From assembly GCA_035317605.1 (NCBI GenBank), contig DATHGT010000093.1, positions 1 through 64,000 of the forward strand: DNA of 64,000 nt, given 5' to 3'. Below the pieces are notes generated by a model. That model searched no databases. It was not told where the DNA came from and worked only from the letters and a program-made list of their open reading frames with translations. The translations under genes and the position numbers were made by a program. Of the stretch, positions 52,003-62,102 are shown piece after piece. Source of the DNA: DATHGT01 sp035317605. Its GTDB lineage: Bacteria; Methylomirabilota; Methylomirabilia; Rokubacteriales; CSP1-6. Each line of letters opens with the position of its first letter. Position 1 is the stretch's first letter.

Positions 52003-52998
52003 CTACCGGATCTCGCGCAGCGCGGCGGCGGCGTCCTCGGGCGGGACGGGGTTGATGAAGAAGCCGCTGCCCCACTCGAAGCCGGCCACGCGGGTGAGCT
52101 TGGGGATGACTTCGAGATGCCAGTGAAAGTGATCGAGGGCGGGCGCGTGCAGCGGCGCCGTGTGCAGCATGAAGTTGAACGGCGGATCGTGGAGGAGGCG
52201 GTTCATCCGGCGCAGGAACTCCCCGAGCACGCCGGCCAGCCCGCGCAGGACGTCCACGTCGGACTCCTCGAAGGCCGACCGGTGCTCGGTGGGGAGGATC
52301 CACGTCTCGAACGGAAAGCGCGGGGCGAACGGGGCCAGGGCCACGAAGCCGTCGGTGTCCAGGACGAGGCGGCCGCCCTCGCGGCGCTCCTGCCGGACCA
52401 GGTCGCACCATACGCACCGCTCCTTGCGGGCGTAGTATTCCGATGATCCCGATAGTTCCTCGTCGACCATGAGCGGGATGATGGGGGTGGCGATGAGCTG
52501 GGAGTGGGGATGCTCGAGCGAGGCCCCGGCCGCCTCGCCGTGGTTCTTGAACACCAGCACGTACTGCAGCCGCCCGTCCTTCTTGAGGTCGAGCAGGCGC
52601 TCGCGGCAGGCCAGCAGCACGTCGGCCACGGCGTCGAGCGGCAGGGTGGCCAGCGAGGCCTGATGGTCCGGGGTCTCGATGACGACCTCGTGGGCACCGA
52701 TGCCCTCCATCCGGTCGTACAAGCCCTCGGCCGTGGCCTCCAGCTCGCCCTCGATGCGCAGGGCCGGGAACTTGTTCGGCACCACGCGATAGGACCAGCC
52801 CGGGGTGTTCGGCCGGCTGCCGGGCGGCCGGCCGGCCATGATCTCGGCGGGGGTCTTGTCCTCGTGGCCCGGGCAGAACACACAGCCGGCCAGCAGCGGC
52901 CGCACCGGCTCGGGGACGAAGTCGGACGGACGACGCGCGCGCTCGCTGGAGATGATCACCCAGCGGCCGACGACCGGATCTTTCCTCAGCTCCGACAT
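52003..52998 (-). CDS. galT: galactose-1-phosphate uridylyltransferase
   Basis: Exchanges UMP between UDP-glucose and hexose-1-phosphate. The 331 residues have LRKDPVVGRWVIISSERARR, zinc ligands in GCVFCPGHEDKTPAE, PNKFPALRIEGELEA, and the active site LEHPHSQLIATPIIPLMVDE (HPH triad with the catalytic His). C-terminal HWHLEVIPKLTRVAGFEWGS gives the second zinc/iron site. It follows gpsA by 54 bp. In the absence of other gal genes it could act on another sugar-1-phosphate. Confidence 0.93.
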   Translation of the reverse strand: MSELRKDPVVGRWVIISSERARRPSDFVPEPVRPLLAGCVFCPGHEDKTPAEIMAGRPPGSRPNTPGWSYRVVPNKFPALRIEGELEATAEGLYDRMEGIGAHEVVIETPDHQASLATLPLDAVADVLLACRERLLDLKKDGRLQYVLVFKNHGEAAGASLEHPHSQLIATPIIPLMVDEELSGSSEYYARKERCVWCDLVRQERREGGRLVLDTDGFVALAPFAPRFPFETWILPTEHRSAFEESDVDVLRGLAGVLGEFLRRMNRLLHDPPFNFMLHTAPLHAPALDHFHWHLEVIPKLTRVAGFEWGSGFFINPVPPEDAAAALREIR

Positions 52999-53052
52999 GG
53001 CGGCTCTCGAATCCCCTCCCCACCGATCATAGGCGGGTGATGCGCCGTGGAC

Positions 53053-54057
53053 CTACTTTCGCTCGAGCGGCACATCTTCGGGCCGCATGGCGCGGCCGAG
53101 GAGCGTGGCCAACGCGTCGGCCGGCGGCTTGCCCGCGAACAGCACCTCGCCGACCTCGGCGCAGATGGGCAGGGTCACGCCGTGACGCTCGGCCAGGGCG
53201 AGGGCCGACCGCACCGTGCGCGCGCCCTCGGCGATCATGCGGGTCTCGCCCTCCACCGCGGCCTGGGTTTGGCCGCGCGCCAGCGCCATGCCGAGGGACC
53301 GGTTGCGCGACAGCGCTCCCGTGCAGGTGAGCACGAGATCGCCGAGGCCGGCGAGACCGGCCAGCGTGGCGGGCGCGGCGCCGAGGGCCACGCCCAGTCG
53401 CGTGATCTCGGCGAGCCCGCGCGTGATGAGCGCGGCGCGCGCGTTCTGGCCCAGCTCGAGCCCGTCAGACAGTCCGGTGGCGATGGCGATCACGTTCTTG
53501 AGCGCGCCCCCGACCTCGACGCCGATGACGTCGGTGTTGGTGTACAGACGAAACTCGCGGGTGCCGATCTCTCCCTGCAGCCGGCGCGCGAGGGTCTCGT
53601 CGCGCGAGGCCACCACGCACGCGGTGGGCAGGCCGAGGGCGACCTCGCGCGCGAAGGTCGGACCCGAGAGCGCGGCCACCGGCGTGTGGGGACCGCGGTC
53701 GGCGAGCAGCTCGGTCATGCGCACGTGGCGGGTGGGGTCGAAACCTTTGGTGGCGGACACGATGGGCACGTCCGTGCGCAGCCGTCCCATGCTCTTCAGA
53801 ACGCTGTCCACGAACTCCGACGGCACCGCGACGACGATCATGGTGGCGCCGTCGAGCGCCTCGCCGAGGTCGCCGGTGGCCCGCACGCTCGCCGGCAACT
53901 CGACGTCGGCGAGGTACCACGGGTTCCGTCGTGTGCGCGCGATGGACTCGACGATCTCGGGCTCGCGCACCCACAGGCGCACGGCCAGGCCGCGGCGCCC
54001 GCAATGGGTCGCCAGCGCGGTGCCCCAGCTTCCGCCCCCGATCAGGGCCAGGGTCAT
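53053..54057 (-). CDS. gpsA: glycerol-3-phosphate dehydrogenase [NAD(P)+]
   Basis: Makes sn-glycerol-3-phosphate from dihydroxyacetone phosphate for phospholipid synthesis. The 334 residues start with the Rossmann motif LALIGGGSWGTALATHCGRR, and contain IVSATKGFDPTRHVRMTELL, VAALSGPTFAREVALGLPTA, and the catalytic lysine in GVEVGGALKNVIAIATGLSD. The end follows the usual GpsA pattern. It is 6 bp downstream of plsY, whose product uses glycerol-3-phosphate, so the two form a functional pair. Confidence 0.96.
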   Translation of the reverse strand: MTLALIGGGSWGTALATHCGRRGLAVRLWVREPEIVESIARTRRNPWYLADVELPASVRATGDLGEALDGATMIVVAVPSEFVDSVLKSMGRLRTDVPIVSATKGFDPTRHVRMTELLADRGPHTPVAALSGPTFAREVALGLPTACVVASRDETLARRLQGEIGTREFRLYTNTDVIGVEVGGALKNVIAIATGLSDGLELGQNARAALITRGLAEITRLGVALGAAPATLAGLAGLGDLVLTCTGALSRNRSLGMALARGQTQAAVEGETRMIAEGARTVRSALALAERHGVTLPICAEVGEVLFAGKPPADALATLLGRAMRPEDVPLERK

Positions 54058-54063
54058 CGGCCG

Positions 54064-54657
54064 TTACCGCGCGCGCTGGCCGAGGCGGCGCTCCGTGCCC
54101 GCGGCGAGCCGGGCCAGGTTGTCCCGGTGGCGCGCGATCACGATGGCGGCCCCGAGCACGCACGCGACCACGGACGGGCGCGGATAGCCGAGGGCGAGCG
54201 CGCCGAGGGGCACGCACGCCGCCGAGGTGACGGAGGCCAGCGAGACGTACCGAAAGGTCGTGGTCACGACCAGCCACACGAGGGCGGCGGGCAGGACGGC
54301 CCACGGCACCAGGGCCAGGAACGCGCCGAGGCCGGTGGCCCCGCCCTTGCCGCCGCGGAAGCCGAGGAAGATCGACCAGCAGTTGCCGACGAGGGCGGCG
54401 ACCGCGCACGCGGCGACGACGCGTCCCTCCCCCGACCAGGCGCCGCCGATGGCCACCGCGGCCGCCCCCTTGACCATGTCGCCCACGAGGGTGAGCACGG
54501 CCGGCAGCCGGCCGGCCGTCCGCAGCACGTTGGTGGCCCCGATGTTGCCGCTGCCGTGACGCCGGATGTCGCCGATCCCGAAGGCCCGCGCCACGAGATA
54601 GCCCACCGGGATGGCGCCGATCAGATACGCCAGCCCGGCGGCCGCGAGCAGGGTCAC
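54064..54657 (-). CDS. plsY: glycerol-3-phosphate acyltransferase PlsY
   Basis: Inner-membrane enzyme that acylates glycerol-3-phosphate from acyl-phosphate. The 197 residues contain the three PlsY motifs: LIGAIPVGYLVARAFGIGDI followed by RRHGSGNIGATNVLRTAGR, VGNCWSIFLGFRGGKGGATG, and IARHRDNLARLAAGTE. Hydrophobic segments match the five expected. GTG at 54657 overlaps the pgsA stop (GTGA); longer frames upstream are off-frame pgsA sequence. Confidence 0.95.
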   Translation of the reverse strand: MTLLAAAGLAYLIGAIPVGYLVARAFGIGDIRRHGSGNIGATNVLRTAGRLPAVLTLVGDMVKGAAAVAIGGAWSGEGRVVAACAVAALVGNCWSIFLGFRGGKGGATGLGAFLALVPWAVLPAALVWLVVTTTFRYVSLASVTSAACVPLGALALGYPRPSVVACVLGAAIVIARHRDNLARLAAGTERRLGQRAR

Positions 54658-55223
54658 GACCAGCGTTCTTCGTCCGGCACGATCGCCCGGTAATCGGCCT
54701 TTCGGAAGAAGCGGTAGAAGTAGTCGACCGCGGAGACGACGGTGAGCCCCATGGCCGCCCACAGCACGCCGGTGGCCAGGGCGTGGAAGCCCGGCGAGCC
54801 CACGCTCTTCTCGAAGATCAGCATGGTGATAGCCACGTACTGGCCGACCGTCTTCCACTTCGCCAGCCGGGATGCGGGGACGATGACGCCCACGCCCGCC
54901 GCGACAGCGCGCAGTCCGGTCACGGCCAGCTCGCGGCCGATGATCACGAGCACGATCCACGCCGCGATCTTGTCGATCTGGAGCAGCGACACCAGCGCGG
55001 AGGCGACCAGGATCTTGTCGGCGATCGGGTCGAGCAGGGTGCCGAGCGTCGTGACCTGGTTGCGTCGACGGGCGATGAGCCCGTCGAGCCAGTCGGTCAG
55101 CGCGGCCAGGATGAAGATGGCGGCGGCCATGACGGCGTGGACGCGGGAGGAGGAGATGAGAAACACGATCAGCAACGGGACCAGGACGATCCGCGAGACC
55201 GTGAGACCGATGGGCAGATTCAC
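54654..55223 (-). CDS. pgsA: CDP-diacylglycerol--glycerol-3-phosphate 3-phosphatidyltransferase
   Basis: First step of phosphatidylglycerol synthesis. The 189 residues contain the CDP-alcohol phosphotransferase motif in DWLDGLIARRRNQVTTLG and the following LLDPIADKILVASAL (D-x2-DG-x2-AR-x8-G-x3-D-x3-D). N-terminal NLPIGLTVSRIVLVPLLIVF is the usual first helix. It precedes plsY and gpsA, giving a three-gene phospholipid set. 25 bp separate it from comB upstream. Confidence 0.94.
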   Translation of the reverse strand: MNLPIGLTVSRIVLVPLLIVFLISSSRVHAVMAAAIFILAALTDWLDGLIARRRNQVTTLGTLLDPIADKILVASALVSLLQIDKIAAWIVLVIIGRELAVTGLRAVAAGVGVIVPASRLAKWKTVGQYVAITMLIFEKSVGSPGFHALATGVLWAAMGLTVVSAVDYFYRFFRKADYRAIVPDEERWS

Positions 55224-55248
55224 GCCGGCACCTTGCTCCGCCGCGCCA

Positions 55249-55998
55249 TTATCGTGAGGCCGCGATCACCTTGTCAATGTCGGCCGCTCGTACCACCCCG
55301 TCCGCCCCGAAGACCGGGACCAGGGTGGTGGTGTCGAGCTGGAGGCAGGCCGCGAGGTCGGCGGCCCGTCCGGCGGCGGCGAGACTCCGTCCCCACGACG
55401 AATCCTGGCCCAGGCGCGCCACCGCCTTGCCGTAGCCACGGCCCTTTTCCATCGCCCCGCGCGCGGCCTCGGTCAGCGTCGCCTTCCCCTCATGGCGGAC
55501 GAGCGCGTCGATCAACAGTCCCGCGCAGACCGTGTCCTCCAGGGACGGCTCGCCCCCCTCGCCGGCGCACACGACGGTCACGTCGCGGCCGCCGCCGTGC
55601 GCCCACGCCGCCGCCGCGCTCAGGTTGACCAGCGCGGCCACGCCCACCGCCGCCGCCGCCCGCGAGACCAGCAGGGCCTGGGTGCCGTTGCTGGTGGTGA
55701 AGACCAGGGTCTTGCCGCCCACCCGCTCGGCCGTCATCTCCAGCGGTGAGTTGCCGAGGTCGAAGCCCTCGATCATCAGCCCCTTTCGTTCTCCAGCGGT
55801 GAGCGCCCCCGCCCCCAGGGCGCGGGCGCGCAGCTGGGCCTCGGCGGGCTCGCCGACCGGAACGACCCCGGCGCAGCCGTTGCCGAGGGCCGCGATCATG
55901 GTGGTGCTGGCGCGCAGCACGTCGATCACGAGCGCGGTCGAGGCCGTCAAGGCGGCGCGATCGACCCGCGCGGGCAGCAAGGCCACGTCGAGACGCAT
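55249..55998 (-). CDS. comB: 2-phosphosulfolactate phosphatase family protein (ComB)
   Basis: The 249 residues match the ComB family: VIDVLRASTTMIAALGNGCA, GERKGLMIEGFDLGNSPLEM, VFTTSNGTQALLVSRAAAAV and VVCAGEGGEPSLEDTVCAGL. In coenzyme M synthesis the enzyme dephosphorylates 2-phosphosulfolactate; many bacteria carry the gene without the rest of the route, so the physiological substrate here is open. It is 3 bp downstream of argG, starts at ATG 55998 and is clearly in the arg transcript. Confidence 0.9.
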   Translation of the reverse strand: MRLDVALLPARVDRAALTASTALVIDVLRASTTMIAALGNGCAGVVPVGEPAEAQLRARALGAGALTAGERKGLMIEGFDLGNSPLEMTAERVGGKTLVFTTSNGTQALLVSRAAAAVGVAALVNLSAAAAWAHGGGRDVTVVCAGEGGEPSLEDTVCAGLLIDALVRHEGKATLTEAARGAMEKGRGYGKAVARLGQDSSWGRSLAAAGRAADLAACLQLDTTTLVPVFGADGVVRAADIDKVIAASR

Positions 55999-56000
55999 GC

Positions 56001-57233
56001 CTACCGCTGGTCTCGAAGCGCGCGGATGCGGAGGCGCAGCGCGTTGAGGTTGATGAACCCCTCGGCGTCGCGCTGACGATAGACGGAGTCGGTCTCGAAG
56101 GTGGCGAAGTCCGTCCGGTAGAGCGAGCGCGGCGACCGCCGCCCCACCACCGTGACGTTGCCCTTGTAGAGCTTGAGCCGGACGGTGCCGGTGACGTCGC
56201 GCGCGCAGTCGTCGATCAAGCCCTGGAGGACCTCGCGCTCCGGCGCGTACCAGAAGCCGTAGTAGATCATCTCGGCGTAGCGAGGAATCAGCCCGTCGCG
56301 CAGGTGCAGGACTTCGCGGTCGAGGGTGAGCGATTCGAGCGCTCGCCGGGCGACGTGCAGGATCGTCCCGCCCGGCGTCTCGTACACGCCGCGCGACTTC
56401 ATCCCCACGAAGCGATTCTCGACCAGGTCGACGCGTCCGACTCCGTGCTCGCCGCCCACGCGGTTGAGTCGGGTCAGCAGCGCGACTGGCCCCAGCCGCT
56501 CGCCGTCGACGGCCACGGGATCGCCGCCCTCGAACTCGACGAGGATCTCGACCGGCACGTCGGGCGCGGCCTCCGGAGAATTCGTGAGCACGAACATCTT
56601 GTCGGGCGGCTCGGCCCAGGGGTCTTCGAGGATGCCGCCCTCGTAGGAGATGTGGAAGAGGTTGCGGTCGGTGCTGTACGGGCGCTCCGCGGTCACCGGC
56701 ACCGGGATGTCGTGGCGCCGGGCGAAGTCCATGAGCGCGGTGCGGGACGTCAGGTCCCACTCGCGCCAGGGGGCGATCACCCGGAGGTCGGGCGCGAGCG
56801 CGGCGTAGGTCAGCTCGAAGCGGACCTGATCGTTGCCCTTGCCGGTGGCGCCGTGGGCCACGCCGTCGGCGCCTTCCTGGCGCGCGATGTCCACCTGAGC
56901 GCGCGCGATCAGCGGGCGCGCGATCGAGGTGCCGAGGAGATAGGCGCCCTCGTACATGGCGTTGGCGCGCAGCATCGGGAAGATGAAGTCGCGGACGAAC
57001 TCCTCGCGCAGGTCGACGATGTGCACGCTGCTGGCGCCCGTGCGCAGCGCCTTGTCTCGGACCGGGATCAGCTCCTCGCCCTGGCCGAGGTCGGCGCAGA
57101 ACGCCACCACCTGACAGCCGTAACGCTCGATGAGCCAGCGGAGGATGACTGACGTGTCGAGTCCGCCGGAGTAGGCGAGGACGACCCGCTTGGGCGGCGG
57201 CGCCGCGTCCGGCGCCGGGGAATCAGGCGTCAT
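56001..57233 (-). CDS. argG: argininosuccinate synthase
   Basis: Joins citrulline and aspartate using ATP. The 410 residues show the ATP pyrophosphatase loop KRVVLAYSGGLDTSVILRWL near residue 16, YLLGTSIARPLIARAQVDIA, GADGVAHGATGKGNDQVRFE, and FHISYEGGILEDPWAEPP, the last in place of the usual NLWG segment as in many non-enteric forms. The N-terminus is a 15-residue Pro/Ala stretch. The start ATG at 57233 overlaps the argF stop by 11 nt. Confidence 0.96.
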   Translation of the reverse strand: MTPDSPAPDAAPPPKRVVLAYSGGLDTSVILRWLIERYGCQVVAFCADLGQGEELIPVRDKALRTGASSVHIVDLREEFVRDFIFPMLRANAMYEGAYLLGTSIARPLIARAQVDIARQEGADGVAHGATGKGNDQVRFELTYAALAPDLRVIAPWREWDLTSRTALMDFARRHDIPVPVTAERPYSTDRNLFHISYEGGILEDPWAEPPDKMFVLTNSPEAAPDVPVEILVEFEGGDPVAVDGERLGPVALLTRLNRVGGEHGVGRVDLVENRFVGMKSRGVYETPGGTILHVARRALESLTLDREVLHLRDGLIPRYAEMIYYGFWYAPEREVLQGLIDDCARDVTGTVRLKLYKGNVTVVGRRSPRSLYRTDFATFETDSVYRQRDAEGFINLNALRLRIRALRDQR

Positions 57234-58146
57234 CGACGGACGCTCCGAGCAAGTCCAGGATGATCGCCTTCTGCGCGTGCAGACGGTTCTCGGCCTGGTC
57301 GAGCACGATGCTGGTCTCGCCGTCGAGCACGGCGTCGGTGATCTCCTCGCCCCGGTGCGCGGGCAGGCAGTGCATGACCAGCGCGCGCGGACGCGCGAAG
57401 CGCATGACCGGCTCGTTGACCTGGTAGCGCTGGAACGCCTCCAGCCGCAGCTCGCGCTCGCCCTCCTGCCCCATGCTCGTCCACACGTCGGTGTAGATCA
57501 CGTCCGCGTCGGTGGCGGCTTCACGCGCGTCGGAGGTCAGCGCGACCTGGCCGCCGAGCCGGCGCACCTTCTCGAGCACGCGCGGATCCGGCTCGTAGCC
57601 GGGCGGGCAGCCGACCGTCATCCGCGTGCCCAGCAGCGCCCCCAGCAGCAGCAGCGAGTGGCAGACGTTGTTGCCGTCGCCGAGATAGGTGAGCCGGATG
57701 CGGCCGAGGTCGAGCCCGCGCTCCCACAGCGTGAAGTAGTCGGCCAGCGCCTGGCACGGGTGCTCGAAGTCGGAGAGGCCGTTGATCACGGGGATGGACG
57801 CGTGACGGGCCAGCGCCTCCACGGTGTCGTGGGAGTAGACGCGCGCGGCGATGCCGTCGACCCAGCGCGAGAGGTTGCGCGCCACGTCGGGTACCGACTC
57901 GCGCGTGCCCATGCCGATCTCCGGCCCCGAGAGATAGACGGCGCGGCCCCCGAGCTGGACGATGCCGACCTCGAACGTCACGCGCGTGCGGAGCGACGGC
58001 TTCTCGAAGATCAGGGCCAGCGTGCGGCCGTTCAAGGCCGTGCCGAAGCGCCCGGCCTTGCGTCGCTGCTTGAGCTCGGCGGTCACGCGAAACAGGTGGA
58101 GCGCGCGCTCCCGCGTGAGGTCGGCGGCCGAGAGGAAGTGGCTCAC
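57223..58146 (-). CDS. argF: ornithine carbamoyltransferase
   Basis: Makes citrulline from ornithine and carbamoyl phosphate. The 307 residues contain IFEKPSLRTRVTFEVGIVQL (the SxRTR carbamoyl-phosphate site), FEHPCQALADYFTLWER (HPxQ), LGDGNNVCHSLLL, VWTSMGQEGER (the SMG ornithine loop) and MHCLPAHRGEEITDAVLDG (HCLP). GTG at 58146 overlaps the argD stop (GTGA). Its order in the arg set, after argB and argD, follows the pathway. Confidence 0.96.
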   Translation of the reverse strand: MSHFLSAADLTRERALHLFRVTAELKQRRKAGRFGTALNGRTLALIFEKPSLRTRVTFEVGIVQLGGRAVYLSGPEIGMGTRESVPDVARNLSRWVDGIAARVYSHDTVEALARHASIPVINGLSDFEHPCQALADYFTLWERGLDLGRIRLTYLGDGNNVCHSLLLLGALLGTRMTVGCPPGYEPDPRVLEKVRRLGGQVALTSDAREAATDADVIYTDVWTSMGQEGERELRLEAFQRYQVNEPVMRFARPRALVMHCLPAHRGEEITDAVLDGETSIVLDQAENRLHAQKAIILDLLGASVDDA

Positions 58147-59342
58147 GCCGCGGCTTTTCCCAGCGCGCCGTCGATGATGCCGAGCGCGCGGTCGCACTCG
58201 CGCTCCTCGACGATCAGCGGCGGGGCCAGGCGCAGCACCTGCTCGCCGGCGCTGAGCACGAGCAGCCCCGCCTCGCGGCACGCATCGACGATCGGGCCCA
58301 CCGGCTTCGTCAGTCCCGCGCCGATGAGGAGTCCCCGCCCCCGCACCTCGCGCACGATCGAGTGCTTGCCGGCGAGCGTGCGCAGGCCGTCCATCAGATA
58401 GCGACCCATGCGGGCCGCCCGCTCGGCCAGCTTCTCGTCGAGGATCGTGGTGAACGTGGCCAGCGCGACGGAGGCCACGAACGGCGTGCCGCCGAAGGTC
58501 GAGCCGTGGCTGCCGGGCCCCAACACGGCGGCGACGTCCTCGCGGATGAGCGTGGCCCCGATGGGCACGCCGTTGGCGAGCGCCTTGGCGAGGGTCATGA
58601 CGTCGGGCTCGACTCCCGAGTGCTCGTAGCACCAGAGCCGTCCGGTCCGTCCCATGCCGGTCTGGATCTCGTCGAGGATCAGCAGGGCGCCGGACTGATC
58701 GCAGAGCTTGCGCACGCCGGCCAGGTAGTCGTCGTCGGGCACGTGGACGCCGCCCTCGCCCTGGATCGGCTCGACGAGGACCGCGCACGTGCGGTTGTCG
58801 ATCGCCCGCTCCATCGCGCGCAGGTCGTTGTAGGGCACGTGCTTGAAGCCGGGGACCATCGGCTCGAAGCCGTGCTGGTACTTCGGCTGGCCGGTGGCCG
58901 ACAGCGCGCCCAGCGTGCGTCCGTGGAACGAGTTGTGGGTGGCGACGATCTCGTACCGGTCGGTCGACAGCCGCTCCTTGGCGTACTTGCGCGCGATCTT
59001 GATCGCGGCCTCGTTGGCCTCGGCGCCCGAGTTACAGAAGTAGGCGCGCTGGGCGAACGAGTGCTCGCAGAGCAGCTTGGCCAGGTGGATCTGGGGCGCC
59101 GTGTGATAGAGGTTCGACACGTGCAGCAGCGTGGCCGCCGCCTCGCGGATGGCGCCGGTCACCCGTGGGTGGCAGTGGCCGAGCGAGGTGACCGCGATGC
59201 CGCAGCCGAAGTCCAGGTACTCGCGTCCGTCCGAGTCCCACACCCGCGTGCCGTCCCCGCGCACCAGGCAGATCGGGGCCCGCGCCCCGTAGTTCGGCGT
59301 GTGGTACTTCCCCGACCACTCCAGCAGCGTCTTGGTATCCAT
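58143..59342 (-). CDS. argD: acetylornithine aminotransferase
   Basis: PLP enzyme transferring an amino group to N-acetylglutamate semialdehyde. The 399 residues include YLDFGCGIAVTSLGHCHPRV, AYFCNSGAEANEAAIKIARK, FHGRTLGALSATGQPKYQHG, LLILDEIQTGMGRTGRLWCY and the lysine motif DVMTLAKALANGVPIGA. Class-III aminotransferase layout is complete. ATG at 59342 is preferred, since it begins the conserved LLEWSGKYHTPNY; longer frames upstream run through the argB end. It could also serve as a succinyldiaminopimelate aminotransferase, as some ArgD do. Confidence 0.95.
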   Translation of the reverse strand: MDTKTLLEWSGKYHTPNYGARAPICLVRGDGTRVWDSDGREYLDFGCGIAVTSLGHCHPRVTGAIREAAATLLHVSNLYHTAPQIHLAKLLCEHSFAQRAYFCNSGAEANEAAIKIARKYAKERLSTDRYEIVATHNSFHGRTLGALSATGQPKYQHGFEPMVPGFKHVPYNDLRAMERAIDNRTCAVLVEPIQGEGGVHVPDDDYLAGVRKLCDQSGALLILDEIQTGMGRTGRLWCYEHSGVEPDVMTLAKALANGVPIGATLIREDVAAVLGPGSHGSTFGGTPFVASVALATFTTILDEKLAERAARMGRYLMDGLRTLAGKHSIVREVRGRGLLIGAGLTKPVGPIVDACREAGLLVLSAGEQVLRLAPPLIVEERECDRALGIIDGALGKAAA

Positions 59343-59355
59343 GGTCCGCCCCGTT

Positions 59356-60222
59356 CTAGAGCACGATCTCGGTGCCGATGCCTTCGTGCGTGAACAGCTC
59401 GAGCAGGATGGCGTGGGGGACACGGCCGTCGATGATGTGGGCCTTCGCCGTCCCCCCGCGCAGCGCCCGCACCGACGACTCGACCTTCGGCAGCATCCCG
59501 CCGTCGATCACCGACTCCTCCATCAGGCGTTCGGCTTCCTTGCGGCTGAGCGTGGTGATGAGCCCGCCGGTGTCGCCGAGAATCCCCTGCACGTCGGTGA
59601 GGTGGATGAGCTTCTCGGCGCCCAGCGCGGCGGCCACCTCGCCGGCGACCAGGTCGGCGTTGATGTTGTACGTCTCGCCGGCGGCCCCCACGCCGACCGG
59701 CGCGATGACCGGGATGAACCCGTGCTCCTCGAGGAGCCGGATGGCCTCGGGGTTGACGTGCTCGACCTCGCCGACCAGCCCGATGTCGATTTCTTCGCCG
59801 GAGGGCATTCGGTGCAGCCGGCGGCGCGCGCGGATCAGCGAGCCGTCCTTGCCGGAAAGGCCCACGGCCTTGCCGCCGTGGTAGTTGATCAGACCGACGA
59901 TCTCCTTGTTGATCTTGCCGACGAGGACCATCTCCACGATCTCGACGGTCTCGGCGTCGGTCACCCGCATGCCGCCCACGAACTGCGGCTCCTTGCCCAG
60001 GCGCTTCATGAGCGCGCCGATCTGGGGCCCGCCGCCGTGGACGATCACCGGGTCGATGCCGACCAGGCGCAGCAGGATCACGTCGAGGGCGAACGTCCGC
60101 TTGAGGTCGCCCTGCTCCATGGCCGAGCCGCCGTACTTGATGACCACCGTCTTGCCGCGGAACTCCCGGATGTACGGGAGCGCCTCCATGAGGATCTCGG
60201 CGCGCCGGTGGTCGATGGCCAT
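59356..60222 (-). CDS. argB: acetylglutamate kinase
   Basis: Phosphorylates N-acetylglutamate. The 288 residues have KTVVIKYGGSAMEQGDLKRT, VIVHGGGPQIGALMKRLGKE, FVGGMRVTDAETVEIVEMVL, NINADLVAGEVAAALGAEKL and GGMLPKVESSVRALRGGTAK. The N-terminal helix (residues 1-20) present in arginine-inhibited hexameric forms is there, so feedback inhibition by arginine is plausible. It lies 3 bp downstream of hslU. Confidence 0.96.
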   Translation of the reverse strand: MAIDHRRAEILMEALPYIREFRGKTVVIKYGGSAMEQGDLKRTFALDVILLRLVGIDPVIVHGGGPQIGALMKRLGKEPQFVGGMRVTDAETVEIVEMVLVGKINKEIVGLINYHGGKAVGLSGKDGSLIRARRRLHRMPSGEEIDIGLVGEVEHVNPEAIRLLEEHGFIPVIAPVGVGAAGETYNINADLVAGEVAAALGAEKLIHLTDVQGILGDTGGLITTLSRKEAERLMEESVIDGGMLPKVESSVRALRGGTAKAHIIDGRVPHAILLELFTHEGIGTEIVL

Positions 60223-60225
60223 GGG

Positions 60226-61571
<1,346 letters not shown>

Positions 61572-61575
<4 letters not shown>

Positions 61576-62102
61576 AGGGTGTCCACCGTGATGTGGTCGT
61601 TGGTGTAGATGCAGATCCCGGCGGCGATGCGCATGGCCTCGGTGGCGATGGTCTTGGCGTCGAGGTCCCCGTGAGCGATCAGCGCCCGCGCCGCGGCCAG
61701 CGCGTAGGGGCCGCCCGATCCGATGCCGATGAGGCCGTCGTCGGGCTCGATCAGGTCGCCCGTCCCCGAGACGATGAACGAGTGATCGCGATCGGCCACG
61801 GCCAGCAGCGCTTCCAGACGCCGCAGCACGCGATCGGCGCGCCAGTCCTTGGCCAGCTCCACCGCGGCCCGCGAGAGGTTGCCGCGGTGCTCTTCCAGCT
61901 TGCCCTCGAAGCGCTGGAACAGCGTGAACGCGTCGGCCGCCGCGCCCGCGAAGCCGGCCAGCACGTTGTCGTGATAGAGCTTGCGGATCTTCCGCGCCCC
62001 CGCCTTGACCACGGTCTGGCCGATCGTGACCTGCCCGTCGCCCGCGATCGCGACCTGCCCGCGATGCCGCAGACACAGCACCGTCGTTGCCCTGATGATC
62101 AT
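61572..62102 (-). CDS. hslV: ATP-dependent protease subunit HslV
   Basis: Proteolytic core of HslUV. The 176 residues begin IIRATTVLCLRHRGQVAIAG; the catalytic N-terminal threonine is exposed by removing a short leader ending in Ala, giving TTVLC. DGQVTIGQTVVKAGARKIRK, VLAGFAGAAADAFTLFQRFE and IGSGGPYALAAARALIAHGD are the family blocks. ATG at 62102 overlaps the xerC stop (ATGA). Confidence 0.97.

Noticed and set aside
51993..52005. Palindrome GTAGTG-T-CACTAC at the galT end as a terminator
   Set aside because: The loop would be very small and there is no T tract; it overlaps the stop codon and has little predictive value.
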